Below are positions 16,699 to 23,418 of a DNA stretch of 41,359 nucleotides, in pieces (the first letter of the stretch is position 1; every line of letters begins with the position of its first letter). Below the pieces are notes generated by a model. It searched no databases. It was given only the letters and a program-made list of their open reading frames with translations, and was not told the origin of the DNA. Both the position numbers and the translations under genes were made by a program. This stretch comes from DASSKO01 sp035690425 (GTDB lineage: Bacteria > Actinomycetota > Actinomycetes > Propionibacteriales > Nocardioidaceae). The stretch lies in contig DASSKO010000203.1 of the NCBI GenBank assembly GCA_035690425.1, forward strand, positions 1-41,359. Direction: 5' to 3'.

Positions 16699-17283
16699 AT
16701 GTCGCAACCAGACGCACGACAGTTGGCTGAGTTCTCGGTGCCGGCAATGTCCGTCGGATTGGTCGCCGCGTTCGGAGCTGGCGGGCTGACCGCTCTCGCG
16801 GGTCTGCCCGTCAGCTGGGCGGTCATCACCGGCCTGGCACTCGGGCTCCCGATTGCCCTGTTCGGGGCGGGCTACGCCTGCTTGATCGCCCTGGAGAAGG
16901 TGCCCGCAGGGGTGTTCACGCCGCTCGGGCTCTACTGGGCGGTGGGCTTCCCGCTGGCGATGCTGTCGCACGCGAGTGTCACTGAGTGGCTGGTTACCGG
17001 TACACCAGGGCTGCCGCAGGAGCCGCTGTGGCAGTTCCTCGCCTACCACGCGCTGCTCAGCGTGGGCTTCGCGTTCGGCTTCATGTGGGCACAGGAGCAG
17101 ATCGGGCGGCACTGGTGGCCGCGCATTCGCCCGCACAACGTCTACGCCTACCGCATCGTGGAGCAGTACAAGGAAACGGCTGCCTACATGCACGAGCGCA
17201 AGGAGGCCGCGAAGCAGAACCGCAAGGACAAGCAGCGGGCCCGGCAGGCGCGCAAGGTTCAGCCGGCCGGTCGTCGCGGCTGA
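16699..17283 (+). CDS. Small membrane protein coupled to the Nramp-like transporter
   Basis: The 194-aa protein has about four hydrophobic segments (VGLVAAFGAGGLTALAG, ITGLALGLPIALFGAGYA, LGLYWAVGFPLAMLS, LLSVGFAFGFMWA) and a very basic, charged C-terminal tail (about 45 residues rich in Lys, Arg and Gln). The ATG lies 1 bp after the transporter stop, indicating translational coupling and probably a complex or stability partner. I do not recognise the family. It appears to be the last gene of the oxalate-type operon. Confidence 0.75.
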   Translation: MSQPDARQLAEFSVPAMSVGLVAAFGAGGLTALAGLPVSWAVITGLALGLPIALFGAGYACLIALEKVPAGVFTPLGLYWAVGFPLAMLSHASVTEWLVTGTPGLPQEPLWQFLAYHALLSVGFAFGFMWAQEQIGRHWWPRIRPHNVYAYRIVEQYKETAAYMHERKEAAKQNRKDKQRARQARKVQPAGRRG

Positions 17284-17330
17284 GCGTCCTGCTAGCACCA
17301 CACTGCGGCTGAGACTGGCTCAGAACCTGG

Positions 17331-17366
17331 GACTTGGTTGGCTCGACCCATTGGGTCAACCAAGTC
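17331..17366 (+). terminator. Hairpin downstream of the oxalate-type operon
   Basis: GACTTGGTTG (17331-17340) pairs exactly with CAACCAAGTC (17357-17366), with a small inner ACCC/GGGT stem. There is no U-run, but it lies 50 bp past the last gene of the operon and before the terC leader, so it is a reasonable transcription end. Confidence 0.5.
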
Positions 17367-17414
17367 GCAGGCCTTGTGGCCAATCATCTGTGCGCGAGCT
17401 TCGTCATCCCAGCG

Positions 17415-17435
17415 AGGTGTCGGGCTCCGACACCT
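17415..17435 (+). promoter_or_regulatory. Stem-loop in the terC upstream region
   Basis: AGGTGTCGG and CCGACACCT form a perfect 9-bp stem with a 3-nt GCT loop, about 45 bp before the terC start. It may be an operator or leader hairpin. I could not fit the Mn-sensing yybP-ykoY consensus often found before terC genes. Confidence 0.4.
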
Positions 17436-17481
17436 GTCAGCGCACATCTATCTACCTACCTAACCTGTTGGAGAGACACCC

Positions 17482-18552
17482 ATGGACGTTTCGATGACGA
17501 CGTGGATCGTGACCCTCGTCGTGCTCCTGGGCGTGCTGGCCCTGGACTTCTTCATCGTGGCCAGGAACCCGCACGAGCCGTCGTTGCGCGAGGCGACCGC
17601 GTGGGTGTCGGTCTACGTCGGCCTCGCCATCGCCTTCGGCATCGGGCTGACCGTGGTCGTCGGCGGACGGTCGGGCGGCGAGTTCTTCGCCGGCTGGCTC
17701 ACCGAGTACTCGCTGTCGGTCGACAACCTCTTCGTGTTCATCATCATCATGGGCAAGTTCGCGGTGCCGAGGCAGTACCAGCAGAAGGTGCTGCTGATCG
17801 GCGTCGCACTGGCGCTGGTGATGCGTGGCATTTTCATCGCGCTGGGTGCCGAGGCGATCGAGCGGTTCGACTGGGTGTTCTACATCTTCGGCGCGTTCTT
17901 GATCTACACCGCCTGGAAGCTCGCGACCTCCGACGAGGAGGAGGAGTTCAAGGAGAACGCCGCGCTGGTTGCCGTGCGTCGGGTGCTGCCGACCACCTCC
18001 GACTACCGTGGTGCCGCGCTGACCGCGCGCATCGACGGCAAGCGGTTCGTCACCCCGATGCTGATCGTCATGGTCGCGATCGGCACGACCGACCTGCTGT
18101 TCGCGCTCGACTCCATCCCGGCCATCTTCGGCCTGACCCAGGAGCCCTACCTGGTGTTCACGGCGAACGCGTTCGCGCTGATGGGGCTGCGCCAGCTGTT
18201 CTTCCTGATCGGTGGCCTGCTGGACCGTCTGGTGTACCTGTCCTACGGCCTGGCGGTCGTGCTCGGCTTCATCGGTGTCAAGCTGATCCTCGAGGCGCTG
18301 CACCACCAGGGCGTGGCATGGGCGCCCGAGGTGCCGATCCTGGTGTCCCTGGGCGTCATCATCGGCACGCTGGCCATCACCGCCGTTGCGAGCCTTGCCA
18401 AGTCCGCTCGCGACGAGAGGGAACAGGCCGAGGCGGCGAAGGACGACGAGGCGTCGCCGGGCGAGCCGGTGGGCGGTGCGGACGTATCGGCGGCGGACAG
18501 TGGCGAGCCGGCGACGAGCGGCGTCTCTGCCGACACGTCGGACCGCGGCTGA
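17482..18552 (+). CDS. TerC family integral membrane protein
   Basis: The 356-aa protein has the TerC pattern: FFAGWLTEYSLSVDNLFVFIIIM with conserved acidic residues in the membrane, a repeat of that motif at IGTTDLLFALDSIPAIFGLT, and ANAFALMGLRQLFFLIGG. About 60 C-terminal residues are acidic, Ala/Ser-rich and presumably disordered. TerC proteins are linked to tellurite resistance and in several bacteria to Mn export/metallation of secreted proteins. GGAGAG precedes the ATG. It is separated from the upstream operon by about 200 bp with two hairpins and ends at a strong terminator, so it is probably a single-gene unit. Confidence 0.92.
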   Translation: MDVSMTTWIVTLVVLLGVLALDFFIVARNPHEPSLREATAWVSVYVGLAIAFGIGLTVVVGGRSGGEFFAGWLTEYSLSVDNLFVFIIIMGKFAVPRQYQQKVLLIGVALALVMRGIFIALGAEAIERFDWVFYIFGAFLIYTAWKLATSDEEEEFKENAALVAVRRVLPTTSDYRGAALTARIDGKRFVTPMLIVMVAIGTTDLLFALDSIPAIFGLTQEPYLVFTANAFALMGLRQLFFLIGGLLDRLVYLSYGLAVVLGFIGVKLILEALHHQGVAWAPEVPILVSLGVIIGTLAITAVASLAKSARDEREQAEAAKDDEASPGEPVGGADVSAADSGEPATSGVSADTSDRG

Positions 18553-18597
18553 GGCCTGCAGCCAGCGATCCCGTCACCCGGGAGAGACCGCCGGGAG

Positions 18598-18635
18598 ATG
18601 ACGAAGCCCCTGCCGAGCGGCAGGGGCTTCGTCAT
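18598..18635. terminator. Strong bidirectional terminator between terC and gntR
   Basis: A perfect 17-bp stem (ATGACGAAGCCCCTGCC with its exact complement) closes a 4-nt GAGC loop between convergent genes. It is the clearest terminator in the window. Confidence 0.85.
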
Positions 18636-18668
18636 GTGCGCACGGCGGCCGTGGTAGCCGCGCCCGGG

Positions 18669-19451
18669 TCAGGTCGGGGTGCGCGGGCTACGGCGGGCGC
18701 CGTTCTTCTTGGGCTCGCTGTGGTTCTCGCCGGGCGTCGCCGACTGTGCCTGTGACTGTAGATACAGCGTCTCGTGGTAGGTCTTGCGGGTGTGCTCGGT
18801 GTGCTCGCGCATGATCTGCGCGGCCAGGTCGGCGTCGCCTTCCGCGATCGCCTGGACCAGCCGACTGTGCTCTTGCCAGGAAGCCTGTCCACGGGCGGGA
18901 GCCACCGGCGTGTAGTACCAGCGCACTCGCCGGTCCACCTGGGCGGCGAAGTCGACGAGGAACTTGTTGCCGGACAGCTCCGAGACCAGGCGGTGCAGCT
19001 CGGCGTTGATGCTCACGGCGGTGTCGATGTCCCCCTCGTCGAGGGACTCCGCTCCCGCGCTACAGAGCTCACGCAGCTTGGTGACCGACTCCTCGGTGGC
19101 ATGACCGGCCGCCAACCGGGCCGACTCCGACTCGAGTGCAGCGCGGGCGGCGAGCAGCTGGTCCACCTCGTCCTCCCCAGGTACGTGCACGATTGCACCG
19201 AAACCCGGACGCAGGTCGACCCATCCCTCGTTGTGCAGCCGCTGCAGAGCCTCACGCACCGGCTGCCTGGAGACGCCTAGCATCTCGGCGAGCTCGACCT
19301 CCACGAGGTGCTGACCGCGCTGCAAGGATCCGGCGATGATCATCTCCGTGAGTGCCTCATAGACCGACTCGCGCAGCGGTGCCGGTCGCTTCAGCCGGCG
19401 AACAGCGGCCGGAGCGCCGACGATGGAGTCCGTACCCGTATCGGTTGCCAT
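18669..19451 (-). CDS. GntR family transcriptional regulator, FCD (FadR-like) subfamily
   Basis: The 260-aa protein has an N-terminal winged helix (residues about 25-95: LRESVYEALTEMIIAGSLQRGQ, VELAEMLGVSRQPVREALQRL) and an all-helical FCD ligand domain (NAELHRLVSELSGNKFL, WQEHSRLVQAIAEGDADLA, MREHTEHTRKTY), followed by a basic Ser/Pro-rich tail. FCD regulators often sense small carboxylates and control their catabolism. GGGAGG precedes the ATG. Upstream lies a palindrome whose half-site recurs before the ThDP/frc operon and the ABC operon, so it is a candidate regulator of oxalate/oxamate-type catabolism here. Confidence 0.93.
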   Translation of the reverse strand: MATDTGTDSIVGAPAAVRRLKRPAPLRESVYEALTEMIIAGSLQRGQHLVEVELAEMLGVSRQPVREALQRLHNEGWVDLRPGFGAIVHVPGEDEVDQLLAARAALESESARLAAGHATEESVTKLRELCSAGAESLDEGDIDTAVSINAELHRLVSELSGNKFLVDFAAQVDRRVRWYYTPVAPARGQASWQEHSRLVQAIAEGDADLAAQIMREHTEHTRKTYHETLYLQSQAQSATPGENHSEPKKNGARRSPRTPT

Positions 19452-19462
19452 GTGGTCCTCCC

Positions 19463-19495
19463 GGTAGACAACGCTGGTTTATGTAGACAGTCTAC
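19463..19495. promoter_or_regulatory. Probable GntR operator (autoregulation)
   Basis: Contains the exact inverted repeat GTAGAC-A-GTCTAC at 19483-19495, 32 bp upstream of the gntR start, and a second half-site GGTAGACAACGC at 19463-19474. The position and symmetry fit an autoregulatory site for a GntR/FCD dimer. Confidence 0.6.
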
Positions 19496-19540
19496 TAAGT
19501 GCAAAGCCCATTCTGGTGTAGTCGGCGCAAGTCCGGTAGA

Positions 19541-19563
19541 GGGTGCCCGCGAGGCGGGCACCC
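19541..19563 (-). terminator. Terminator hairpin of the 45-aa gene
   Basis: GGGTGCCCGC and GCGGGCACCC pair perfectly around a 3-nt loop, starting 12 bp beyond the stop of the leftward small gene at 19575. The U-run is weak. It isolates a short monocistronic transcript. Confidence 0.7.
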
Positions 19564-19574
19564 CGCGCGGTGAG

Positions 19575-19712
19575 TCAGGCGGCCTTCTGCTCGACGGCCT
19601 GGTCGGCCTCTTCGCGACGCAGGCGGCGGTGGGTGGACCCCTGCACGACGTCGTTGGCGTCGGTGAACTCGGGACGGGCCGCGAGTGCGCCGAAGTGCTG
19701 AGTGAAGATCAT
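19575..19712 (-). CDS. 45-aa small protein of unknown function
   Basis: A short reading frame starting MIFTQHFGALAARPEF and ending AVEQKAA, with a hydrophobic/aromatic N-terminus and a charged Arg/Glu-rich C-terminal half. AGAAGGGA sits 8 nt before the ATG, a hairpin terminator follows the stop, and a possible TTGACT -35 (19783-19788, minus strand) and a palindrome lie upstream, so it has the full outfit of an independent gene. I do not recognise it. It could be a small regulatory protein, a peptide precursor, or a conserved orphan. Confidence 0.6.
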   Translation of the reverse strand: MIFTQHFGALAARPEFTDANDVVQGSTHRRLRREEADQAVEQKAA

Positions 19713-19772
19713 GGGTGCGATCCCTTCTGTTCCTGACCGGGCTCCGTTGTGCGGTTCCCGGCCGTATTGGCT

Positions 19773-19784
19773 ACTGCATACAGT
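19773..19784. promoter_or_regulatory. Palindromic site ACTGCATACAGT
   Basis: ACTG and CAGT are inverted around CATA, 60 bp upstream of the 45-aa gene. The core TGCATAC is shared with the ThDP operon region (9618, 9709) and the fur region (30237, 30255). Possible operator; the regulator is unknown. Confidence 0.4.
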
Positions 19785-19952
19785 CAACCAGCGATGGCGC
19801 GCTCTGATGCCCATATATCACGTGACCTGCCTTACAGCACGCTGTCTCACTGCGTGAGCCGGGTCACACGGCCTGCCTCGGCCCGCCGTCGCCCGTGGTT
19901 CGACGCGTCAACCGGGCAAGGGCCGAAGTCCCGTCAGAGCGGGCAGCACCCC

Positions 19953-19958
19953 TAGGAT
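19953..19958 (+). promoter_or_regulatory. -10 box TAGGAT of the leaderless 32-aa gene
   Basis: TAGGAT lies 7 nt before the GTG at 19966, matching the leaderless promoter pattern; there is no ribosome site. Confidence 0.6.
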
Positions 19959-19965
19959 CGTGTGC

Positions 19966-20064
19966 GTGGAAGCCTTCTTCATCTCTCTGCTGGCGCTGAG
20001 CGGCCTGGTCATCACCTGGTTCGCCGGTTATGTGGTCTACAAGCTCTACAAGGGACAGGCCTGA
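19966..20064 (+). CDS. 32-aa single-pass membrane peptide
   Basis: GTG-started frame: an N-terminal EAFFISLLALSG, a transmembrane helix of about 20 residues (ISLLALSGLVITWFAGYVV) and a short basic end YKLYKGQA. It is apparently leaderless and stops 6 bp before the nitrobindin gene, so they are co-transcribed. I believe similar short membrane peptides precede nitrobindin-type genes in other actinomycetes, but that is from memory. It would be missed by length cut-offs. Role unknown; a membrane anchor or regulator of its neighbour is possible. Confidence 0.65.
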   Translation: MEAFFISLLALSGLVITWFAGYVVYKLYKGQA

Positions 20065-20070
20065 GCGCCG

Positions 20071-20565
20071 ATGGCCTTCGAGATCCCTGCTGACCTGCAC
20101 CCGGACTGCGCGCCGATCGCCTGGCTGCTCGGCACATTCCGCGGCAGCGGTCACGTCGACTACCCCACGATCGAGAAGCAGTCCTTCGGCCAGGAGGTGA
20201 TCTTCGCCCACGACGGCCGGCCATTCTTCCACTACCTCAGCCGCGCCTGGATCACCGACGACGAGGGCAACGAGCTACGCCCGGGCGCGATCGAGACCGG
20301 GTTCATCCGGCCCAAGCCAGGCAACCAGGTCGAGCTGGTGCTCGCCCATGCGACCGGCTTCGTCGAGGTCTGGTACGGCGAGGTGGACGGCGCCAAGCTC
20401 GAGCTGACCACCGATGCCGTCGTACGCACCCAGACCGCCAAGGACTACACGGGCGGGCATCGGCTCTACGGTCTCGTCGAGGGCGACCTGCTCTGGGCCT
20501 TCGACATGGCCGCTATGGGGCAGCCACTGCAGTCGCATACCTGGGGCCGGCTTAAGCGCGGGTGA
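20071..20565 (+). CDS. Nitrobindin/FABP-like haem-binding protein (THAP4-type)
   Basis: The 164-aa protein has the nitrobindin pattern: IAWLLGTFRGSGHVDYP, EVIFAHDGRPFFHYLSRAW, IETGFIRPKPGNQVELVLAHATGFVEVWYG, TAKDYTGGHRLYGLVEGDLLWAFDMAAMGQPLQSHTWGRLKR. The penultimate region carries the conserved His (in SHTW) that ligates haem in the beta-barrel. Family members bind Fe(III) haem and isomerise peroxynitrite to nitrate. The GT-RGSG motif is conserved apart from Phe in place of Trp. It is downstream of the 32-aa membrane peptide and ends 24 bp from the convergent acetamidase. Confidence 0.9.
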   Translation: MAFEIPADLHPDCAPIAWLLGTFRGSGHVDYPTIEKQSFGQEVIFAHDGRPFFHYLSRAWITDDEGNELRPGAIETGFIRPKPGNQVELVLAHATGFVEVWYGEVDGAKLELTTDAVVRTQTAKDYTGGHRLYGLVEGDLLWAFDMAAMGQPLQSHTWGRLKRG

Positions 20566-20589
20566 ACCGGGGCCTGCGCGGCCGCGGGC

Positions 20590-21606
20590 TCAGCGCCGCC
20601 GATACGCCGCCGCGGTCGCGCGTAGCCGGTCGTGGGCACCGCCGTATGCAGCCGGTCCGCCCACCAGCGACTTCGGGAGCTTGGCCACCATCGTGTAGTT
20701 GGTGTCGACGACGTTGCCGGCGGGAGCGAGCCCGGTCTGACTGAGCAGCTGGTAGGCGTCGAGCTCCTCGAGCCCGAGCAGGCCGGCGGTCCAGCCGACC
20801 ATGTCGTGCTGGCTGACCCGGAACGCGTCCTCGAGCGGTCGCGCCGATCCCAGCGTCATCAGGAAGTCGTCGCTCTCCACCCGGGGCCACGCCGGTGCGG
20901 AGCCCTTGAGCAGGTCGACGACGATCACCGTGTTCATCGCGACCTCGACCGCCGTACCGCAGACCTCACCCTCGCCCTGCCGGGCGTGGCCGTCGCCGAT
21001 GGCCAGCATGCCGCCCTCGACGTTGACCCCGAAGTACGCCGTGACGCCCGCTCGGATCTCCGGTGTGTCCAGGTTGCCGCCGTGCGCGCCGGGGGTGATG
21101 CTCATCAAGACCTCACCGGCAGCCGGGGCGACTCCCACCGTGCCGTGCATCGGGTCGAGGGGCAGGTCCAACGCGTGGTCGCTGCGTCGGGCCTGAAAAC
21201 GGCAGCAGCCGCGGTCGGTGTCGATGGCGTAGCGCCACACCCGCTCCTCGAGCGCCGGGTGCAGCATCGCGGTGGCGTGCGTGGTGGTCAGCGCCCCGAA
21301 GTGCGGGAACGTCGTGGAGACCGCCCAGTCACGGGCGGGCGAGATCTGCACGAAGTGAACCGCCAGCGTGTCACCCGGCTCGGCGCCCTCGACCGCGATC
21401 GGTCCGGTGACGGGGTTGAGGTAGGGGAACTGGCAGACCTGGCTCGGCAGGTCGTCGACCCCGCGGACCTGTCCGCCGAAGCAGTCCTCGGTGCTGAGCT
21501 CGACGACCGTCCCCGGCGGGATCGTGAGCAGTGGCTCGGCGCCACCGAACGCGTAGACGAGCTGCTCCGGCGTCGGGTGCAGGCCGACCACCTCGAGGTT
21601 GTCCAT
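20590..21606 (-). CDS. Acetamidase/formamidase family protein (FmdA/AmdA)
   Basis: The 338-aa product matches the FmdA_AmdA family: GTVVELSTEDCFGGQV near the N-terminus, VTGPIAVEGAEPGDTLAVHF, HGTVGVAPAAGE, PGAHGGNLDTPEI, VEGGMLAIGDGHARQGEGEVCGTAVE. These zinc-dependent enzymes hydrolyse short amides such as formamide and acetamide. The start at 21606 follows AAGGAGGAGG. It is divergent from the peptide-type ABC operon, sharing a 158-bp promoter region with TAGACA motifs, so both are probably used together. It could release ammonia from a simple amide made or imported by the neighbouring system. Confidence 0.9.
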   Translation of the reverse strand: MDNLEVVGLHPTPEQLVYAFGGAEPLLTIPPGTVVELSTEDCFGGQVRGVDDLPSQVCQFPYLNPVTGPIAVEGAEPGDTLAVHFVQISPARDWAVSTTFPHFGALTTTHATAMLHPALEERVWRYAIDTDRGCCRFQARRSDHALDLPLDPMHGTVGVAPAAGEVLMSITPGAHGGNLDTPEIRAGVTAYFGVNVEGGMLAIGDGHARQGEGEVCGTAVEVAMNTVIVVDLLKGSAPAWPRVESDDFLMTLGSARPLEDAFRVSQHDMVGWTAGLLGLEELDAYQLLSQTGLAPAGNVVDTNYTMVAKLPKSLVGGPAAYGGAHDRLRATAAAYRRR

Positions 21607-21689
21607 GCCTCCTCCTTCGGGTCGCGTCGCGCGGTGCCGCACTCAGCATGCTGTACGGCCCTTTCCGGGGGCAATGTCGGGGTGCAACA

Positions 21690-21722
21690 TCTAGACACCG
21701 CTGAGGTAGCCGCTGTAGACAG
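21690..21722. promoter_or_regulatory. Candidate GntR sites between acetamidase and ABC operon
   Basis: TCTAGACA (21690-21697) and TGTAGACAG (21714-21722) lie in the shared promoter region. GTAGACAG is identical to the left 8 bases of the gntR palindrome at 19483. No other strong signals were seen. Confidence 0.45.
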
Positions 21723-21764
21723 ATGGCGTCGAGGTTCGGCGTTCCGAAGGGAAGCGGTTACCCC

Positions 21765-23393
21765 ATGTCACGTAGACGCAGGATGCTCGCAGTGTTGGTC
21801 ACGCTTCCGGTGCTGGCGGTGACCGCCTGCAGCGGGGAGCCCGCCTCGGCGCCGTCCGGGTCCGACTCCGGCACCGACAGCCAGGACAGTGCCCAGGCCG
21901 ACCGGCCCGCAGCTCAGGGCGGGGAGATGGTCGTCGCCCTGGCGGAAGAGCCGGACGCGCTCGATCCGTCGCTCGCACGGACCTTCGTGGGCCGGATCGT
22001 GTTCGCCAACATGTGCGAGAAGCTGTACGACACCAACGCGGACCTGGAGGTCGTCCCACAGTTGGCGGCGGAGCTGCCCGAGATCTCCGAGGACGGGACC
22101 ACGGTGACCATCCCGATCCGCGAGGGCATCCAGTTCAACGACGGCACCGAGCTCGACGCGGCCGCGGTGAAGACCTCGCTCGAGCGGCACCAGAACATCA
22201 CCGGGTCGGCCCGCACCAGCGAGCTGGCTCCGGTGCAGAGCGTCGAGGTCGTGGATCCGCTGACGGTGCGGCTGCAGCTGAGCCAACCGTTCGCGCCGCT
22301 GACCGCGGTGCTGGCCGACCGGTCCGGCATGATCATGTCGCCGGCCCAGCTGGACAAGCTCGGGGAGAACTTCGCCGACGACCCGGTGTGCGTCGGACCG
22401 TTCGAGTTTGTCGAGCGCCGTGCTGGGGATGCGATCGTCCTGGAGCGCGCGGAGAACTACTACGACGCGGACCAGGTCAACCTCGACCGGGTGACGTTCT
22501 CCATCATCGCCCAGGGGCCGGTGCGCGCGGCCAACCTGCGCTCGGGTGAGGTGGACGTGGCCGAGCGGCTCGACACCACGTCGCTGCAGGAGATCGAGGC
22601 CGACCCCAACCTTCGGCTGACCGCGGCGACCTCGATCGGGTACCAGGGCATCACGATCAACGTCGGCAACGTCCGAGGCGTCAACCAGCCGTTCGGGCAG
22701 CGTGACGCGCCGCTTGCCTCCGACCCCCGTATCCGCGAGGCGTTCGAGCTCTCGCTGGACCGCGAGACCATCAACCAGGTGGTGTTCAACGGCCGCTACC
22801 AGCCCGGTTGCAGCCCACTCTCCCCGGACAGCCCGTTCCAGCCTGCGGACCTGGAGTGCAGCGAGCGTGACGTGGAGGCCGCACGAGCCCTGCTCGAGGA
22901 GGCCGGTGTCCAGACACCGGTGCCGGTGGAGCTGATGCTTTCGACCGACCCGGTCACGCTGCGGCTGGGTCAGGTCATCCAGGAGATGGCGAAGGAGGTC
23001 GGCTTCGCGGTGAAGGTGCGGCCCACCGAGTTCGTCACCTCGCTCGACCTGGCCGACCAGGGCAAGTTCGACACGTTCCAGATCGGGTGGTCCGGGCGGA
23101 TCGACCCCGATGGCAACATCTTCGACTTCCACCACAGCGACGGCCCGCTGAACTACAGCGGCGCGCACGATCCGGAGGTCGACGAGCTGCTCGTGCAGGC
23201 CCGGACGACCATCGACATGGCGGAGCGCCAACAGCTTTACGCCGACGTCATCGACGCCATCACCCAACGGCGCAACATCATCTACCTCTACCACGAGAAC
23301 CTGTTCACCGGCATGGGCGCCGACGTGGTCGGCCTGGAGTTCTACGGTGACGGACTGCTGCGGCTGAAGACCGCCGGGTTCGCCGCCGACTAG
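21765..23393 (+). CDS. ABC transporter substrate-binding lipoprotein (SBP_bac_5, peptide/nickel type)
   Basis: The 542-aa protein has a lipoprotein signal (MSRRRRMLAVLVTLPVLAV with lipobox VTAC, Cys22), a Ser/Ala-rich linker and the family 5 fold: EPDALDPSLARTFVGRIVFANMCEKLYD, VTIPIREGIQFNDGTELDAAAVK, DDPVCVGPFEFVERR, and the C-terminal dipeptide-binding-like part. It captures the substrate outside the membrane for the permease pair encoded next. The start at 21765 gives the signal peptide and has GAAGGGAAG upstream; 21723 is an alternative. It is the first gene of a six-gene operon ending in a GGT-family enzyme. The ligand may be a small amide or peptide. Confidence 0.92.
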   Translation: MSRRRRMLAVLVTLPVLAVTACSGEPASAPSGSDSGTDSQDSAQADRPAAQGGEMVVALAEEPDALDPSLARTFVGRIVFANMCEKLYDTNADLEVVPQLAAELPEISEDGTTVTIPIREGIQFNDGTELDAAAVKTSLERHQNITGSARTSELAPVQSVEVVDPLTVRLQLSQPFAPLTAVLADRSGMIMSPAQLDKLGENFADDPVCVGPFEFVERRAGDAIVLERAENYYDADQVNLDRVTFSIIAQGPVRAANLRSGEVDVAERLDTTSLQEIEADPNLRLTAATSIGYQGITINVGNVRGVNQPFGQRDAPLASDPRIREAFELSLDRETINQVVFNGRYQPGCSPLSPDSPFQPADLECSERDVEAARALLEEAGVQTPVPVELMLSTDPVTLRLGQVIQEMAKEVGFAVKVRPTEFVTSLDLADQGKFDTFQIGWSGRIDPDGNIFDFHHSDGPLNYSGAHDPEVDELLVQARTTIDMAERQQLYADVIDAITQRRNIIYLYHENLFTGMGADVVGLEFYGDGLLRLKTAGFAAD

Positions 23394-23418
23394 GCGACGC
23401 GGCCGTGGAGACCAGCGC

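Noticed and set aside
17284..17481. Mn-sensing yybP-ykoY riboswitch before terC
   Set aside because: terC genes often carry it, and two hairpins are present, but the conserved purine-rich core and the helix arrangement could not be found.
19793..19955. Rightward short gene following the ACTGCATACAGT site
   Set aside because: No ribosome site, basic low-information product, and its end runs into the promoter of the 32-aa gene.
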